Assembly (NCBI RefSeq): GCF_025837155.1
Contig: NZ_CP107549.1
Span: 1,922,001-1,986,000 of the forward strand
Length of the DNA stretch: 64,000 bases
Direction of reading: 5' to 3'
From: Pseudomonas sp. Z8(2022)
GTDB taxonomy: Bacteria; Pseudomonadota; Gammaproteobacteria; Pseudomonadales; Pseudomonadaceae
The position numbers and the translations under genes are program-made. The notes below the pieces were generated by a model. The model saw only the letters and a program-made list of their open reading frames with translations, was not told where the DNA came from and searched no databases. This document shows, piece by piece, positions 1 to 6,163 of the stretch. Positions within the stretch are counted from its first letter, which is position 1. Every line of letters begins with the position of its first letter.

Positions 1-716
1 TTAAACAAGGGTAGATAGCCCAGCTCGACGAGCTTAGTGTCCAGCGTGCCGACGATGCGGAAGTGCTCTCGATTTCGTTCATCCATAGCCTGAGCACTGC
101 TCACTAGAATTGTGCCGCGCTCCGGTATGTCGATCAGCTCATCTGCATCCGGAAAATCGCTAGGATTTAGCGGGTGTGGGCAGAAACCGATCCAGCCGGT
201 GGTTTGACGGTCGGAGAAGGTTTGGCCATCCAGGTAGTACCTTCCGGGAGCGATTACACCCCAATCGATTTCCGGCCAGATGGATACCGCTAGGCGAAGC
301 ATTTCCACTAACACCGGACGTGGGTTTTCAAGGGCTGAAACCAGAGCGCCGGCATCTTCGAAATCCATGCTGGATATGGACTCCATGTCATGTGCGTCGT
401 AACTGAAGGCCAGGCCTCCTTGCTGCGGATCTTCCTGTCCGTTCCAGACGGATACTGACAGCCATGTTGGATACTCGGCGTCAAAGCTAGTGGCTGCTGC
501 GTTGGCCAAGGTTAGAGGTTTGCTCAGCACCTCGTTGCTCAACGCGTCCTGAACTGAGGCGCCTTGCAAATACCATTTGCCAAGAAGCGGATGTAATTGG
601 CCCAAAGCACCCAGATAGCGGCGTATCCGCTCCAACTGCTCTTCATGGGGCACCGCGGCGATCGCGTGCTTCTTGAAGCGCATCTTGAATACAAAGGACC
701 GGAAAGAATTTGTCAT
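1..716 (-). CDS. Imm52-like immunity protein, partial at left edge
   Basis: The reading frame opens at 716 and is still open at base 1, so the C-terminus lies outside the window. The visible 238 residues contain no signal peptide or membrane segment and include an N-terminal KMRFKKH block followed by EEQLERIRRYLG and HPLLGKWYLQG. This looks to me like the Imm52 family, which is known to neutralise REase-fold T6SS toxins in the cytoplasm of the producer. It is the last visible gene of a minus-strand operon behind the PAAR, nuclease and DUF3396 genes, 27 bases after the DUF3396 stop. A second start at 683 (MRFKKH) is possible; 716 has a purine-rich GAAGAG upstream. Family assignment is by eye and moderate; an immunity role is inferred from position. 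Confidence 0.6.
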   Translation of the reverse strand, partial: MTNSFRSFVFKMRFKKHAIAAVPHEEQLERIRRYLGALGQLHPLLGKWYLQGASVQDALSNEVLSKPLTLANAAATSFDAEYPTWLSVSVWNGQEDPQQGGLAFSYDAHDMESISSMDFEDAGALVSALENPRPVLVEMLRLAVSIWPEIDWGVIAPGRYYLDGQTFSDRQTTGWIGFCPHPLNPSDFPDADELIDIPERGTILVSSAQAMDERNREHFRIVGTLDTKLVELGYLPLF

Positions 717-743
717 GCCCACTCTTCAAGCAATCAGATCGTT

Positions 744-1832
744 CTACAAGCGCTCTGGCAGGGTATTGGTTGCATCCAGATAGGGCTCACCATTGAGCAG
801 TTTGTCGTGCCAGCTGGCTAGGTCGCCATCATCCACGTCAAGGCGCTTGAGCCACTGATCAGCCGACCAGCCTACCAACCGTAACTCCCCGTCATGCGAG
901 CCACCATGCAAGGAGCCTATGGTTTCGTAGCGGATTCCCTTGAGTGCATGGTTCAGCAGCACATAGGGAGCAGGCCTCGGGTCGTCAGCATCTCCGCCAA
1001 GGTAGGAGTGAGCGCCTGCTTGAATGACTACGCCGTTGCCGCACTCATAGAAAGCGAAGTGACTCGACGGCAGTTGACCGCGCAGCACGTCCTGGCCGCC
1101 CACCTGATCCAAACGCACCTGGTCGAGCAAGGTCAGCCAACTGACCGTCTTGATCTTGGGATGCTTGAACGCCGGGCGATTAGCGAGCAGCGCTGCGGTA
1201 CCTACATCCAGGCCGGGCATGCGTTGAGCCATAAAGGCTTCGGTGGGTTCGTTGTCATCGCGCCGAGTCGGTGACAGGTTGAAGGCCAGGCCGGCGTAAC
1301 CCTGCTCGGGATCCAGCCGACGGGCGAAGCTCAGGAATAGTTGCTGAAAAAACAGGGGGTTCTGTTCCTGGTAAAGCAGTGGAGCCGAGAACTCCAGAAC
1401 GCTTAGGCCGTCCCCCATCTTGGCTTGCCACCCACGCTTGCCGTAGATATCGAAGAGCCAAGCGCCGGCATCATGGGCGTTTTTTCCATTGGTGTAGGAG
1501 AAGCTGAGGTGATCATCCTCATCCATCTCCTGCATCATTTCCCGCAGCGGCTTTGCGTCCTTGTAGGCGATAAGCGGCTTACCCTTGGGGGGCTCTTCCC
1601 GCCACAACCAAGTCAGATGCGGTTCTGCCACCTTCTTGAACTCGTCGAAGCATTGGCAAAGCGCTTCACGTACCAAGGGCGTGTGTGCCTCTCTGAAGTA
1701 GAGCGTGCCGCGCACGCAAAGTACTGCCCCAATGTAGTCCTGTGGGCCGCCTTTCATCAGCAGGTTACCGGGCATTTCCAGTAGGTGAGGCTGCTTGGCC
1801 AGTTCCTCGGCCAGGTCGAATGGTTGTGCCAT
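744..1832 (-). CDS. DUF3396 (type VI immunity family) protein
   Basis: A soluble protein of 362 residues with no signal peptide or transmembrane segment. The layout, with a central SYTNGKNAHDAGAWLFDIYGKR region and a C-terminal HALKGIRYETIGSLHG region, fits DUF3396, a family repeatedly encoded beside T6SS nuclease effectors and annotated as type VI immunity. It starts 15 bases after the nuclease gene stop and is followed by an Imm52-like gene, so the toxin sits beside two candidate protective proteins. DUF3396 proteins may bind the toxin in cis or help load it; the sequence cannot separate an immunity role from an adaptor role. Family call fairly confident, partner assignment inferred from operon order. 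Confidence 0.7.
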   Translation of the reverse strand: MAQPFDLAEELAKQPHLLEMPGNLLMKGGPQDYIGAVLCVRGTLYFREAHTPLVREALCQCFDEFKKVAEPHLTWLWREEPPKGKPLIAYKDAKPLREMMQEMDEDDHLSFSYTNGKNAHDAGAWLFDIYGKRGWQAKMGDGLSVLEFSAPLLYQEQNPLFFQQLFLSFARRLDPEQGYAGLAFNLSPTRRDDNEPTEAFMAQRMPGLDVGTAALLANRPAFKHPKIKTVSWLTLLDQVRLDQVGGQDVLRGQLPSSHFAFYECGNGVVIQAGAHSYLGGDADDPRPAPYVLLNHALKGIRYETIGSLHGGSHDGELRLVGWSADQWLKRLDVDDGDLASWHDKLLNGEPYLDATNTLPERL

Positions 1833-1847
1833 GGGTGTTCCTCGAAA

Positions 1848-2555
1848 TCAGTAAGCAGGTGCTGGAAGCGGCGGGCGTGGCGAGCGGCCACGGGTCAGGA
1901 TATACATCAGAGCGCTTGCCGCCGCAGCGGCCCAGCCCAGCTGTTCGACAGGTACCTCGGACTGCTGATTTTCCTGGCTGCAGTCGCACTCGGTTGATTT
2001 CATTTCCACCACTTTTCGCTCATCCCCAGCGATAGCTGCGTATGCTTCAGTTTGCTCGCGATTCTTCTGATCCGGTGGGAACTTCATCTCCACCACCTGC
2101 TTGATATTGTCCTGCGTCGGCGGCTTGTTGGGATCCTTGACGATCACCACGTCAGGTCGGCGAATCATCCCCTTGCCCGGTTTGAAGGGCGGATGCTCCG
2201 GGTCATCATTCCAGTACTTGCTGATCCACCCCGGTATCCAGCCGTGAGCGCTGCTGCCCGTCTGGCTGTCGAGAATGGGCTGCGGCGGGCTCTTGGTCAT
2301 GTCGTAGCTTACTTCGGGCCGATAAGGACTATGCCCTTGAAGCACCTCATTCAACTCGCCGAGTCGTTGGGCAACACAGGACTGTTTGAGGTTCTTGCCA
2401 TCCTGGCTGATGTTAGGCGTGCTGCTGCAGTAGCAGATCGCTGAGCACAAAACCTTCTTGTCCTGCGGATCGAGCTTAGGCTCCAGCACACCTACTGGAT
2501 TGACCTTGCCAGTCGGGCTCATACCACCTTGAGAGAGGCTTGGCTGATCGCTCAT
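1848..2555 (-). CDS. T6SS PD-(D/E)XK nuclease effector (VRR-NUC/Tox-REase-5 type)
   Basis: This 235-residue protein carries a compact restriction-endonuclease fold signature: RRPDVVIV with D135, then VVEMKF with E156 and K158, giving the D...ExK active-site pattern. Such domains cut DNA after delivery into a competitor. The N-terminal half (about 1-130) is cysteine-containing and has no recognised domain; the C-terminus has a hydrophobic helix (about 207-220, LGWAAAAASALMYIL) followed by an Arg/Pro-rich tail. The start codon overlaps the PAAR stop by 4 bases (ATGA), so the two are translationally coupled, which fits a PAAR-carried cargo. It could be assigned to VRR-NUC or Tox-REase-5; the Imm52-like neighbour favours Tox-REase-5, but I cannot decide by eye. 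Confidence 0.72.
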   Translation of the reverse strand: MSDQPSLSQGGMSPTGKVNPVGVLEPKLDPQDKKVLCSAICYCSSTPNISQDGKNLKQSCVAQRLGELNEVLQGHSPYRPEVSYDMTKSPPQPILDSQTGSSAHGWIPGWISKYWNDDPEHPPFKPGKGMIRRPDVVIVKDPNKPPTQDNIKQVVEMKFPPDQKNREQTEAYAAIAGDERKVVEMKSTECDCSQENQQSEVPVEQLGWAAAAASALMYILTRGRSPRPPLPAPAY

Positions 2556-3070
2556 TGCCCATCCCCCTGAATCAGATCGATATGCAGGGTTTCAGAGGCG
2601 TCGTGATTGACCCAGGAGGTCATGCCTTCTGCATCTGTCGTGTCGATGGCACTCCACCCGCCGCTCGACCAGACTTTCACCCTACGACCGGCTACAGGTT
2701 TACCGGTCTCCTGGTCGATCAGCTGGAAGCGCCCGGAGAAGGGGGAGGCGGAGTTGCTTAGGGGAACAGGAGGCGTGAAGGCTGCCACGACCGAGGCATC
2801 GCCGATCAGCACAGTTCCTGAGCCACCGACGATCACATTGCCGTGCGCACCGACACTCCCCAGTGTGGCCGCTGGAAAGCCGTTGATGAACACGGTGGAG
2901 GCCACCGCTGAAGCGATTGGGCTTCCACAGGCTGAAACGTCAGTCTGCCTGGCAGCTGGTAAACCATCGAACAGAACATCTGGAGAGCCAGAAACGATTG
3001 GATTAGTGCCGTGTCCAGGAATGGGGCAGGCAGTCGGGTCGGTAACTCGTGCTGCTGGTTTTCCACTCAT
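2552..3070 (-). CDS. PAAR domain T6SS spike protein with TTR-like extension
   Basis: Residues 1 to about 95 are a PAAR domain (starts MSGKPAARVTD, with repeated PAAR/PAAT and GSPDVLFDG, VFINGFPAATLG turns), which forms the conical tip on the VgrG spike of the type VI secretion machine. Residues about 110-172 (FQLIDQETGKPVAGRRVKVW...TTDAEGMTSW) look like a transthyretin-like beta sandwich, a usual PAAR extension that mediates cargo docking. It is the first gene of the four-gene payload operon and overlaps the nuclease start by 4 bases. The start has AAGGAT at a suitable distance. No vgrG or T6SS core gene is in the window, so this is an orphan payload island. Confidence 0.88.
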   Translation of the reverse strand: MSGKPAARVTDPTACPIPGHGTNPIVSGSPDVLFDGLPAARQTDVSACGSPIASAVASTVFINGFPAATLGSVGAHGNVIVGGSGTVLIGDASVVAAFTPPVPLSNSASPFSGRFQLIDQETGKPVAGRRVKVWSSGGWSAIDTTDAEGMTSWVNHDASETLHIDLIQGDGQ

Positions 3071-3344
3071 TTTGCAGATCCTTGCATGAGCGCGATGTCG
3101 CTTCGAAGAGAATGGCCAGAGGGCGGTGGACTAGCCCCTTTTAAGAAGCCTAAACGCGATTCACACTAGCCAGATTTCGCGCGTGACATTAGCAAGAATG
3201 TGTTGTGCAAATCTTTGCGCAAATAGCGCCTAGCCCGCGTATTGAAAGGGCTTTCAGTGAGTGTAAGAAATTATGTCTTTGAGGGGCGGGTTTCCCATGA
3301 GCAAGAGCCTGCTGCACAGGCTGCACACGAGTGATAAGGCAGAG

Positions 3345-3368
3345 TAAAAAAGGGGGCTCAGCCCCCTT
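3345..3368 (-). terminator. Rho-independent terminator after radC
   Basis: On the minus strand, a GC-rich stem (AAGGGGGCT paired with AGCCCCCTT, 3350-3368) is followed directly by a run of T residues. It begins just past the radC stop codon. Bases 3071-3344, between here and the PAAR gene, contain no gene I can support; they must hold the PAAR operon promoter. Confidence 0.85.
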
Positions 3369-3371
3369 GGT

Positions 3372-3878
3372 TCATAGCAACCCAAGCTCGGCGAAAGATA
3401 CGGTGCGCTGGCCAGCCACGATGATGTGATCCAACGAGCGGACATCGACCAGCGCCAAGGCCTCTCTCAAACGCAGTGTGAGCACCTTGTCCGCCTGGCT
3501 CGGCTCTGGATTTCCGCTTGGATGATTGTGCGCGAAGATCACTGCCGCGGCATTCAGGCGCAGTGCTTCCTTGACCACCTCGCGCGGGTACACAGACGCA
3601 CTGTCGATGGTGCCGCGGAACATCTCGACGTACTGGATCAGGTGATGCTTGGCATCCAGAAACAGTGCTGAGAAAACCTCGTGTTCAAAGCCACCCAGCT
3701 TCGCGATCAAATAGTCCTTGACCAGCTCCGAAGACGTGAAGGCTGCGCCTCGCTGAACCTTCTGATCGATCACCTTGCGAGCAGCATCCAGGATCTGTTC
3801 TGCAGTGGCAGGCAGATAGCGACCTTGCTCGTCGCGAATCATCAGGGAAGTGTCAAAAACAAGAGAAAGCTGCGACAT
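3372..3878 (-). CDS. radC: RadC/JAMM (MPN) family protein of mobile elements
   Basis: A 168-residue RadC-like protein with the JAMM metalloprotease-type motif: a Glu in the AFTSSEL region, then IFAHNHPSGNPEPSQAD, in which HNHPSG...D supplies the metal-binding His-x-His-Pro and Asp. Despite the old name, this family is not shown to repair DNA; copies of this length (MSQLSLVFD...) are typical cargo of integrative conjugative elements and genomic islands, where they are often near anti-restriction genes. Start placed at 3878 (MSQLS) with GGAG about nine bases upstream; 3884 is equally possible. The frame continues upstream to 4073 without a good start, which I regard as chance. It is alone on its transcript end, followed by a strong terminator. 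Confidence 0.85.
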   Translation of the reverse strand: MSQLSLVFDTSLMIRDEQGRYLPATAEQILDAARKVIDQKVQRGAAFTSSELVKDYLIAKLGGFEHEVFSALFLDAKHHLIQYVEMFRGTIDSASVYPREVVKEALRLNAAAVIFAHNHPSGNPEPSQADKVLTLRLREALALVDVRSLDHIIVAGQRTVSFAELGLL

Positions 3879-4372
3879 GATCATGCTCCAGTTGCTCGGG
3901 CGGAATTGCCCGGAACCGGTCCAGCACGGCGCAGCGCAGCAGTCAGGGGGCGATAGCCGGCCTCGCCGCAAGCGCGCGAAGCGCGTGCAGCCCTTGACGG
4001 CGAGAACGCCGTGATAGGGTGAGAGGAAACAGCAAGACCGCCATTCCACCGGTCTCACAGGCGCCACCAGCAAGCGCAGCGCGCAGGCTCTATTGACCCG
4101 GCGGCAGGCGTCCAGAGGCGTTGTGGGCGAACAGCAGAAATGCAGTCATGGCGTGCACCACGCAGTGCGAAAGGCAGGAGACAAATTTCGCGCTATGTGA
4201 CCAATGGCCCATCCTGCAGGGTTGGCAGATGGCCGCTACCGAAATATTCTCCGGTCGCTGAGCTAACGAAGTGCGACAGGCAGGATGCTGACCCCATGCA
4301 CTCCGTTAGCTCAGAACCTTCCTTCCTGGTCTGTTTTAACAGGCCACTTCATTGGCTTTGCCATGGCTCAGG
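3879..4372. other. Gene-free stretch upstream of radC
   Basis: Nearly 500 bases separate radC from the next minus-strand gene. Open frames here are short and without convincing ribosome sites. The one clear structure is the 16-base inverted repeat at 4259-4313, listed separately. The rest is moderately GC-rich and shows nothing I can name; a promoter for radC is expected here. Confidence 0.5.
4259..4313. repeat. 16-bp near-perfect inverted repeat
   Basis: TGAGCTAACGAAGTGC at 4259-4274 pairs with GCACTCCGTTAGCTCA at 4298-4313 with 15 of 16 positions matching, around a 23-base loop. It lies downstream of the 4373-4720 gene and upstream of radC, and has no T run, so it is not an ordinary terminator. 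It may be an RNA hairpin, a processing site or a protein-binding site on the mobile element. Confidence 0.75.
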
Positions 4373-4720
4373 TCAGCCCTGACACCTCGCTTCTGCGAGC
4401 GTCAGGGTCTTTCTGTGGCCAAAGCAGTCACCCATGGCATAGATCTCGGCCTGCTCACCGCAGCGAAGATGCGACCACATACGCTGGTGGATACGACTCA
4501 GGAAACCCACCTCAAAAGCTCGCCTTTCAATAGCGCAGGGCAGCAGATCGCGCTCGGCGATCATCACTGCCCAGAGCCACCCACTGCGGGCGTTATCGAG
4601 CCAGGTCTGAGCCAGCTTCACGCCTTGGTCGAATGCCTCTCTGCAATCTGCAGCCCAAGTGATCTCCATACCTGGATGGCCGTCGTGAGGTGGAAGGTAG
4701 GTCATCACACCCTTGCTCAT
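4373..4720 (-). CDS. Hypothetical protein of ICE type
   Basis: 115 residues, Trp- and His-rich, soluble, no signal peptide. I do not recognise a domain. Its N-terminus (MTYLPPHDGHPGMEITWAADCREAFDQG) and the SGWLWAVMIAERD segment suggest a small globular accessory protein of integrative conjugative elements. Its start overlaps the stop of the upstream 89-aa gene by 4 bases (4717-4720), so the two form an operon that reads towards radC. No function is proposed. Confidence 0.6.
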   Translation of the reverse strand: MSKGVMTYLPPHDGHPGMEITWAADCREAFDQGVKLAQTWLDNARSGWLWAVMIAERDLLPCAIERRAFEVGFLSRIHQRMWSHLRCGEQAEIYAMGDCFGHRKTLTLAEARCQG

Positions 4721-4986
4721 CTGGCATCTCCTCGAACGTCAGAGAGGGCGCGGCGATAGAGCACGACCATTTCATCGAGCAAAGCCAGCGCAGCGTAAGC
4801 AGCGATGCGCACACGCAGATCTGCCGGCTGCAAGCCCTCAGGTTCAGCCAGTTGATCCAACAGATTCCCGAGCATGACGCCACGCAGTTCAGCGGCAGCT
4901 TCAGAGGGTAGGGGAGAGCGCTCGGATTCATGCAGCGGGCTTCGCTGCAGCGGGAAAGGTACAACGCAGGATTCGAACTCAGCCAT
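4717..4986 (-). CDS. Hypothetical small protein upstream in ICE operon
   Basis: 89 residues starting at MAEFESC (4986). The first 30 residues are Pro/Ser/Glu-rich and probably unstructured; residues about 30-89 (LRGVMLGNLLDQLAEPEGLQPADLRVRIAAYAALALLDEMVV) read as amphipathic helices. It ends in a 4-base overlap with the next gene. The frame extends further upstream to 5031 but the MAEF start fits the codon pattern and leaves a long 5' leader containing the structured elements at 5096-5201. Function unknown. Confidence 0.6.
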   Translation of the reverse strand: MAEFESCVVPFPLQRSPLHESERSPLPSEAAAELRGVMLGNLLDQLAEPEGLQPADLRVRIAAYAALALLDEMVVLYRRALSDVRGDAR

Positions 4987-5095
4987 GGCGCACCTCCGGA
5001 TCAGAGGTGGACAGCAAGACCTGAAGCCCAAGGCGGAGCTCTCGGGTAAAAAGGGGGTAGCGCATTTTCCTTATGCTCCTCAGACGATTAAGGAG

Positions 5096-5201
5096 CCGCC
5101 TACCGCCGTTGCTACACGGTAATGGAGGCGGACCGTGCGGGGGTAGCAAACCGGCGTCCGAGGGAACCGGCCAGGCAAAAGCCTGCCCCACACGGTCCGC
5201 C
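5096..5201 (-). ncRNA. Candidate structured leader RNA (radC-motif-like)
   Basis: GGCGGACCGTG (5127-5137) pairs perfectly with CACGGTCCGCC (5191-5201), and CAGGC-AAAA-GCCTG (5172-5185) forms a hairpin inside it. A competing helix pairs CCGCCT and ACCG (5096-5105) with CGGT (5117-5120) and AGGCGG (5126-5131), sharing the GGCGG arm, so the two folds exclude each other. It sits 110-215 bases ahead of the small-gene operon that leads to radC. A conserved RNA upstream of radC-type genes in mobile elements (the radC motif) is known; I cannot confirm that this matches its consensus. Confidence 0.4.
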
Positions 5202-5274
5202 ATAGAAGTTAAGCAACCAAGCACATCAAGCGCTGGCTACTCAAACTATGGCGCTACCGCGCCTCGAACGAATC

Positions 5275-5347
5275 AGGTTGCTACACCCGGCCGTGGGATT
5301 TACCACGACGGGCGCACTCTAGCCCGAGGGTTTCAGGATGGCAACCT
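5275..5347. ncRNA. Candidate branched RNA structure
   Basis: A 7-bp outer helix (AGGTTGC 5275-5281 with GCAACCT 5341-5347) encloses a short ACCC/GGGT helix (5285-5288/5328-5331) and two hairpins, CGTGG/CCACG (5292-5307) and CGGGC/GCCCG (5309-5326). This gives a three-way junction of 73 nt. The strand is not decided because such helices are symmetrical. It is not a tRNA: arm spacing and T-loop do not fit. Confidence 0.35.
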
Positions 5348-5717
5348 ACTGTGGCGTAGTTGGAGCAGGAGTGACACCATGCCAACCGTCCCACACACGT
5401 AACAAAGAGCCAACGCAACAGCGGCAGCCATGCAAGAGCTGCAGGTGCGGCTAAGCGAGGCCTAGGCTTACCGCCCGGGCGCGGCCATAGAGCTGGCCTG
5501 TGAATCAAGGGCGCGTCTGGCTTTACCCGCGATTCGTCAGTGGATATGGTGACAGGCATGGCAAAATGGCAGCTTGCGGTATACCAGGGATGGCCCTCCG
5601 AATGTGCTGCGGTAACCGCCGCATACCGCCGCGCCACCCTCTGACCCCGTCTTAATTGCCACCCCAGTTTGAATTGGGCTGGCCTGCACTGTGACGGGCG
5701 GCTGCGGAGTGTTGTGC

Positions 5718-6083
5718 ATGAATGAGTTGGAGCAGGCCCTGCCGGCCTTGGTGCCGGTTGATTGTTCGAACATTGGCAATCAGTCGCTGCTGGGGCGCCT
5801 CAAAGAGCAATTTCCGCAGCTGCGCGAAGAAGCCTTTTGTGCGGTGCGCGATGGGCTGATCGACCAGGGTGTGCTGTACAAGGGGCGCGGTCTGGGTTGC
5901 CCTGTGCTTCGGGCGCAACCGGTTGCCAGCGTCACCAAGGGCAAGGCGGCCAAGGTACAACCCGCCAGCGGCATCGAGGATATGAAGAAAATCCTTTGGG
6001 CCACCGCCGACAAGCTGCGCGCCAATATCAGCAGCTATAAAATGGAGATATTACAACACCGAGTGACCGCATGCCTTAAATGA
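5718..6083 (+). pseudogene. hsdM: Truncated type I methyltransferase subunit HsdM
   Basis: The frame from 5718 (MNELEQALPALVPVD) gives 121 residues. Residues up to about 80 resemble the N-terminal extension of some type I HsdM proteins; the segment IEDMKKILWATADKLRAN is the recognisable start of the HsdM N12 domain, normally followed by a helical block and the SAM-binding N6-adenine methylase core. Here similarity stops at about 6027 and the frame ends with unrelated residues, so the catalytic domain is missing. No hsdS or hsdR is present. The fragment probably marks an earlier restriction locus that was broken when the phosphorothioation block or an insertion sequence arrived. Confidence 0.7.
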
Positions 6084-6123
6084 CTGAATTGCGCTGGCAA
6101 TAGAGGAAGAAAATCTTAAATCG

Positions 6124-6148
6124 GTGCCCGGGATCAGTTGACCACTAC
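6124..6148. repeat. Solitary IS3-type terminal inverted repeat
   Basis: Read on the minus strand, this 25-base segment begins GTAGTGGTCAAC and ends CCCGGGCAC, matching 21 of 25 positions of the terminal repeat of the IS3-family element at 28590-29829. No transposase is attached on either side. It lies 16 bases before the start of the 802-aa gene and looks like the scar of a deleted element. Confidence 0.65.
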
Positions 6149-6163
6149 AAGAGTTGACACGGA

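Larger units (their letters stand above)
4987..5717. other. About 730 bp non-coding region with many inverted repeats
   Basis: No protein-coding gene can be supported here. The stretch is unusually dense in complementary arms: 5096-5131, 5127-5201, 5275-5347 and a GCGGTAT/ATACCGC pair at 5576-5582/5623-5629 that encloses a GCGGTAACCGC palindrome at 5609-5619. The first two lie in the expected 5' leader of the 4986 gene on the minus strand. The region ends at the hsdM remnant, where the strand of transcription changes. Confidence 0.6.

Noticed and set aside
3254..3445. 63-aa minus-strand frame between PAAR and radC
   Set aside because: Overlaps the radC end and its terminator and has no coding signal.
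5275..5347. tRNA-like cloverleaf of 73 nt with a 7-bp outer stem
   Set aside because: Arm positions, anticodon loop and T-loop do not fit a tRNA; kept only as a candidate RNA structure.
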